Shown piece by piece: positions 13,670 to 16,819 of a stretch of 16,819 bases of DNA. Below the pieces are notes generated by a model. The model searched no databases and was not told where the DNA came from. It saw only the letters and a program-made list of their open reading frames with translations. The translations under genes and the position numbers were made by a program. The stretch lies in NCBI GenBank assembly GCA_023388995.1, contig JAEWFD010000008.1, forward strand, positions 1-16,819, given 5' to 3'. Positions within the stretch are counted from its first letter, which is position 1. Each line of letters begins with the position of its first letter. The stretch comes from Bacillota bacterium (GTDB lineage: Bacteria > Bacillota_I > Bacilli_A > Erysipelotrichales > Erysipelotrichaceae).

Positions 13670-14908
13670 TTATTTTTTCTTATTCAAGAAGTAGCTGCCG
13701 CCAAGCGCTACACCTGCACCGGCAACTAAGCCAATGATCAGATACAGCATCCAGCTGCTGTCTTTTTGCTCAGGTTTTGTTGGTTCCGGTTCTTTTTGGA
13801 TATCCAATACAAAATCAATGCTTGTTTTGTTATCTGCCAAGTCTTTAAACTCAACTGTATAGCTTCCGGATTCACTTAGCGTGATCGCATTGTTGGTACC
13901 ATATGTTTCCGTACCATTTACGAGGAATACACCTTGCTCATTCGCTTGAAGGGTTACTGCTTCTTTAAATACGCCAGGTGCCTGGGCAGATCCATTCACC
14001 AATAGTTCTACAGTTGGCGCTGTCTTATCAATTACGAAAGTGACTTCTTCGCTCACATTCTTCTTCGCATTTTCAGCAGAGATGATATAGCTTCCTTCTT
14101 CGCTCAATGTCAATGATTTCTTTGCTGTTGCTTCTTTTTTTCCATTGACAATAAAGAATACATTTTCAGCTGCTTCAATCATTACATCTTGGTTTGCGGA
14201 ACCCCCATCAACTACATTTTTCAAGTTCAGCGCAATAGAAGGAGTAACCGGACCTGTTGTGGATGGATTTCCTTTTGTTGTTGTTCTTGGTGTTGTTTTG
14301 GTAGTTACCTTTGTTGTTGTTGTCGTTGTAGTCGGTGTCCCTTTGGTAGGAATAGAGAAAGTGACTGTATTGCTGCGCAGACCTTCTTTGGATTCTGCAT
14401 AGATTGTATAATCACCGCGAGCACTGATTACTTTTGTAATGTTCAAAGATGTTTCTTTGACGCCATTGATGACATAGTATGCTTCTTTCATGGCATTCAA
14501 TGTTACACTTTCCAATCCCGGAGTACCGAAGTTCCCTGTCAAGATTGGTTCTTGATTTAAATCCAGTTTAACCGTGATCGCATCGCTCATGCGGCCTTGT
14601 TGGTCAACTGCAGAATATTTGAATGTTCCAAATCCTTTTTCGATAGTAGTTGTTGTGCTATAATTTTCTGTAATCGCATTGTCATATAAATAGAATATTA
14701 CCGGACGATCGGATACCAAAGTAACCGTTGTTGTTGCGGTATTGTTACCAAGCGGTGTCAATACGCCGTTGACTTTAATGTTCGCAACAATCGTAGGATT
14801 TCCTAAGCTTGCTTCTACATTGACTGGTTTTATGCCCAATCCCAATGCAAGTACCATGACAAACATCATGCTTAATTTTATTAATTTTTTTGTTAAGTGA
14901 TCTTTCAT
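13670..14908 (-). CDS. Secreted, membrane-anchored Ig-like surface protein with Thr-rich linker
   Basis: The 412-residue protein begins with a Sec signal peptide (KKLIK, then LSMMFVMVLALGLGI, likely cleavage VEA33-S34). Three related segments follow, at about 144-184, 250-292 and 327-369, each built as (I/V)NG...L(S)E.G.Y(T/I)(I/V), typical of beta-sandwich Ig-like modules; an N-terminal module (35-120) may be a fourth, more distant one. A mucin-like linker rich in Thr (191-218) lies between the first and second. The C-terminus has a hydrophobic helix (385-408) and KKK. There is no LPXTG motif, so a membrane-spanning tail, not sortase, is the likely anchor. Adhesion or cell-envelope function is inference. 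Start 14906-14908 is preferred because AAAGGAG lies at 14920-14926; the longer frame to 14929 would use that ribosome-binding site as coding sequence. It has its own promoter and terminator. Confidence 0.88.
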   Translation of the reverse strand: MKDHLTKKLIKLSMMFVMVLALGLGIKPVNVEASLGNPTIVANIKVNGVLTPLGNNTATTTVTLVSDRPVIFYLYDNAITENYSTTTTIEKGFGTFKYSAVDQQGRMSDAITVKLDLNQEPILTGNFGTPGLESVTLNAMKEAYYVINGVKETSLNITKVISARGDYTIYAESKEGLRSNTVTFSIPTKGTPTTTTTTTKVTTKTTPRTTTKGNPSTTGPVTPSIALNLKNVVDGGSANQDVMIEAAENVFFIVNGKKEATAKKSLTLSEEGSYIISAENAKKNVSEEVTFVIDKTAPTVELLVNGSAQAPGVFKEAVTLQANEQGVFLVNGTETYGTNNAITLSESGSYTVEFKDLADNKTSIDFVLDIQKEPEPTKPEQKDSSWMLYLIIGLVAGAGVALGGSYFLNKKK

Positions 14909-14937
14909 TATGAGAAAAACTCCTTTCATACTGTGTT

Positions 14938-14966
14938 ATCATACATGAATTTTTAAAATTAGACAA
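14938..14966 (-). promoter_or_regulatory. Predicted sigma-A promoter of the Ig-like surface protein gene
   Basis: TTGTCT (14961-14966, 4 of 6) is followed by a 17-base AT-rich spacer and TATGAT (14938-14943, 5 of 6). Transcription would start near 14931, just upstream of the ribosome-binding site. There is no terminator between the rnc stop (15007) and this promoter, so read-through from plsX-rnc is possible. Confidence 0.65.
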
Positions 14967-15006
14967 GTTAAAACCTATATCTTACAGCAATTGGCAAATA
15001 AGTTGT

Positions 15007-15690
15007 CTACCGCGCAATCTTCAGCAAGGCATTCTTGGCAGCTTCTTGTTCCGCTCTTTTTTTGCTGGTTCCTTTGCCTTCCGCCAAGATGCGGTCGTCT
15101 AATTTCACGACAACTTCAAACAATGGTGCATTTGATGGACCACTCGTATGAACAACTTCATACTGTACTGTTTTACGCGAATCGGACTGAATAAATTCCT
15201 GTAATCTGGTTTTATAATCGTCTTGCAGGATTTTTTTCGGATTTTCAAACATGCTGCCGATTACCAGCTCCAAAAATTGAAACACAACAGCAAACCCGCA
15301 GGTCAGATATAACGCTCCTACGAAGGCTTCAAACAAGTCAGCTAAAATAGAATCTCGTTCCCGTCCCCCTGTTTTCTCTTCCCCGACTCCTAGTTTCAGG
15401 TAGCGGTTAATTCCTAGTTTGCGGACATATCCGGCTAAAGCCGGTTCACTGACCAGTTTCGAACGAAACAATGTCATCTGTCCTTCATCGAGTGATGGCT
15501 GTATTTGATATAATCTGGTTGTGGTGTAGATTTGCAATACCGCATCACCGACAAATTCCAAGCGTTCATTGTTTTCTTTGCAAGACTTATGTTCATTGAT
15601 ATAGGACGAATGAAAAAAAGCAGTCTCAATTTCTTCACAAGGCATTACTTCAAAGCCTTTGCTTTGCAGCCAATGATAAATATTATCCAT
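15007..15690 (-). CDS. rnc: Ribonuclease III
   Basis: RNase III cleaves double-stranded RNA in rRNA and mRNA maturation. The 227 residues are full length. The catalytic domain has the signature NNERLEFVGDAVL (E42, E45, D49) and a second acidic pair in ILADLFEAFVGALYL (D118, E121), which are the Mg-binding residues of the family. The C-terminal double-stranded-RNA-binding domain (about 159-226) ends GKGTSKKRAEQEAAKNALLK. The start at 15688-15690 has AGGAG at 15699-15703 with 8 bases spacing; an in-frame ATG at 15711 has no ribosome-binding site. It overlaps plsX by 8 bases (ATGGATAA), so the two are co-expressed. smc, its usual downstream neighbour, lies about 5.5 kb further on. Confidence 0.95.
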   Translation of the reverse strand: MDNIYHWLQSKGFEVMPCEEIETAFFHSSYINEHKSCKENNERLEFVGDAVLQIYTTTRLYQIQPSLDEGQMTLFRSKLVSEPALAGYVRKLGINRYLKLGVGEEKTGGRERDSILADLFEAFVGALYLTCGFAVVFQFLELVIGSMFENPKKILQDDYKTRLQEFIQSDSRKTVQYEVVHTSGPSNAPLFEVVVKLDDRILAEGKGTSKKRAEQEAAKNALLKIAR

Positions 15691-16654
15691 GGATTGCTCT
15701 CCTGACTTCATTGACTACATCATTTTCTACCATCAAATAAAGCTGACGCAAGGCATGAAAGAAAGCTACTTCATTGCTGGAACCATGGGCTTTTACTACG
15801 GGGTAATTTACTCCGATACACAGTCCTCCGCCATACTGGCGATAATCAACCTTATCTTTCATTTGCTTCAATGCTTTTTTAGACAGCAAAGCACCTATTT
15901 TGGAAACAAGTGATGACATCAGTTGTTCTTTCAGCAAACCAGTCATAAATTCCGCCGCTCCTTCAATGGATTTCAACGCAATATTGCCGCTGAAGCCATC
16001 GCACACTACCACATCCACATCACCATCCAGCAAGTCTCTGCCTTCCACGTTGCCGACAAAATGCAAGTCCGTTTGGTCCAGCAATGCAAATGCTTCCCGA
16101 TGCAAAGGTGCTCCTTTCTTCGCTTCGCCGCCAATATTCAATAAGCCTATCCGAGGCTTCTCAATGTGATACATGCTTTTGGCATAAATCTCCCCCATCA
16201 GACCGAAGTCCAGCAGGTCTTTGCTTTGATTTTCGGCATTCGCTCCGACATCCAAGAGTACCAATGGTCCCTTGCGCGTCGGCAAAGTCACCATCAAGGC
16301 TCCCCGATTGATTCCTTCCATGTTTTTCATCAACAACGTTGCACTAGACAATAAGGCACCGGTGGAACCGCCGCTCACAATACCGGCACATTCGCCATTG
16401 CAGACACTTTCAACAGCACGGACCATGCTGGCATCCTTCTTGCGGCGTACCGCCAGAGCTCCATCCGTCATATCCATGATCTGCGTCGTAGGATGAATCA
16501 CAATGTTCTTGCTGTTTGCGAGCGGACGTAATTGTGCTTCATCTCCAAATACATGTAAGACAACATCATATTCCAATACAAACTTCTGGCATGCCGCAAT
16601 TACAACACTGCACCCTTTGTCCAGTGCCATGGCATCTACCGCAAAATGATACAT
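15683..16654 (-). CDS. plsX: Phosphate acyltransferase PlsX
   Basis: PlsX makes acyl-phosphate from acyl-ACP for phosphatidic acid synthesis. The 323 residues match the family along their length: AVRRKKDASM, SGGSTGALL, LPTRKGPLVLLDVGAN, PRIGLLNIG, FVGNVEGRDLLDGDVDVVVC, DGFSGN, KAHGSSN and FHALRQ. The N-terminal motif, normally VDAMGGD, is VDAMALD here, so two conserved glycines are replaced. The start fits the family N-terminus, but only a weak AGAAAAG precedes it; a strong AAAGGAG lies 53 bases upstream, beyond a hairpin. The fabD, fabG and acpP genes often found between plsX and rnc are absent, and rnc follows directly with overlap. Confidence 0.93.
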   Translation of the reverse strand: MYHFAVDAMALDKGCSVVIAACQKFVLEYDVVLHVFGDEAQLRPLANSKNIVIHPTTQIMDMTDGALAVRRKKDASMVRAVESVCNGECAGIVSGGSTGALLSSATLLMKNMEGINRGALMVTLPTRKGPLVLLDVGANAENQSKDLLDFGLMGEIYAKSMYHIEKPRIGLLNIGGEAKKGAPLHREAFALLDQTDLHFVGNVEGRDLLDGDVDVVVCDGFSGNIALKSIEGAAEFMTGLLKEQLMSSLVSKIGALLSKKALKQMKDKVDYRQYGGGLCIGVNYPVVKAHGSSNEVAFFHALRQLYLMVENDVVNEVRRAIHG

Positions 16655-16665
16655 ACGCTTTTCTA

Positions 16666-16705
16666 GTATATTGTAATTGACTTATCTAAAGTCAAAACAA
16701 TATAC
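16666..16705. promoter_or_regulatory. 40-base inverted repeat in the plsX leader (hairpin or operator)
   Basis: Outer arms GTATATTGT (16666-16674) and ACAATATAC (16697-16705) are perfect complements over 9 bp, inner arms TTGACTT (16677-16683) and AAGTCAA (16689-16695) over 7 bp, with a 2-against-1 internal loop and a 5-base apical loop. It lies 11 bases before the plsX ATG. It can act as an RNA hairpin, and the inner part also looks like a DNA operator. It does not match the FapR consensus as I know it. Confidence 0.7.
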
Positions 16706-16707
16706 AT

Positions 16708-16714
16708 CTCCTTT
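16708..16714 (-). promoter_or_regulatory. Strong Shine-Dalgarno sequence far upstream of plsX
   Basis: AAAGGAG is immediately followed by an ATG (16705-16707) that opens a 14-codon frame ending at TAG before plsX and out of frame with it. Zero spacing makes that ATG a poor start. If the 16666-16705 hairpin forms, the sequence is about 13 bases from the plsX ATG instead of 53, which could bring it into use. Confidence 0.4.
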
Positions 16715-16819
16715 CTGTTTTCTAGTAAAATTGAATTGTGAATGTGCACTTTTGATTTTTCTTGTAGCTTGACTACCCAAAGGAGTTTACTGCCACTTCT
16801 TGAGACTGTAATTGTGATG
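16715..16819. other. Right-edge sequence without an identified gene
   Basis: This is AT-rich sequence upstream of plsX. A minus-strand frame is open from the window edge through to the TAG just before plsX, but its translation (for example KLLWVVKLQEKSKVHIHN) resembles nothing I recognise, and it contains the leader hairpin. There is no sign of rpmF, a frequent upstream neighbour of plsX. Confidence 0.4.

Noticed and set aside
16666..16705. FapR or FabT operator before plsX
   Set aside because: The palindrome does not match the FapR or FabT consensus as I know them, so I left the regulator unnamed.
16660..16819. Minus-strand frame open to the window edge upstream of plsX, possibly the end of a gene or transposase
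   Set aside because: No recognisable motif, and it runs through the leader hairpin; the edge prevents any judgement.

Overview
The window looks like a chromosomal segment of a low-GC Gram-positive bacterium, most likely an Erysipelotrichia-type member of the Bacillota. The evidence is the plsX, rnc, smc, ftsY and ylxM set, strong AAGGAG-type ribosome-binding sites, intrinsic terminators, and an SMC of only about 981 residues, a length I associate with Mollicutes and Erysipelotrichia rather than Bacillus or Clostridium. TGG is the tryptophan codon and TGA is used as a stop, so it is not a Mycoplasma-type genetic code. The taxonomic call is inference.

Layout, left to right. Bases 1-1291 (+) hold the 3' part of a surface protein: a collagen-like Gly-X-Y stalk made of 90-bp and 69-bp repeats, fused to a right-handed beta-helix domain. 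A hairpin terminator (1365-1413) separates it from the convergent minus-strand operon ackA, nrnA and a membrane protein (5228 down to 1423), which has its own promoter at 5263-5291. Upstream of that on the minus strand lies smc-ftsY-ylxM (9526 down to 5309), tightly packed and probably driven by a promoter near 9591-9619. The usual next gene, ffh, is not present.

From 9527 to 15006 a block of unrelated genes separates rnc from smc, which are adjacent in many Bacillota. It holds a doubtful small ORF, a Gln/Tyr-rich 8-residue-repeat protein ending in Cys-Trp-Cys, an M3-family oligoendopeptidase (the only + strand gene here), a frameshifted Xre-type regulator under two palindromic operator-like repeats, an orphan AAA+ ATPase, and a secreted membrane-anchored Ig-like protein with a threonine-rich linker. 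At the right end are rnc and plsX, overlapping by 8 bases; plsX is preceded by a 40-base hairpin or palindrome.

The housekeeping genes cover phospholipid precursor synthesis (PlsX), RNA processing (RNase III), chromosome organisation (SMC), protein targeting (FtsY, YlxM), acetate/ATP metabolism (AckA) and nanoRNA or pAp turnover (NrnA). I see no complete novel multi-gene system. The most unusual items are the collagen/beta-helix protein, the repeat protein with a hydrophobic CWC tail, the broken regulator with intact-looking operators, and the hairpin between a strong Shine-Dalgarno sequence and the plsX start. Several starts were moved downstream of the longest ORF because of ribosome-binding sites.
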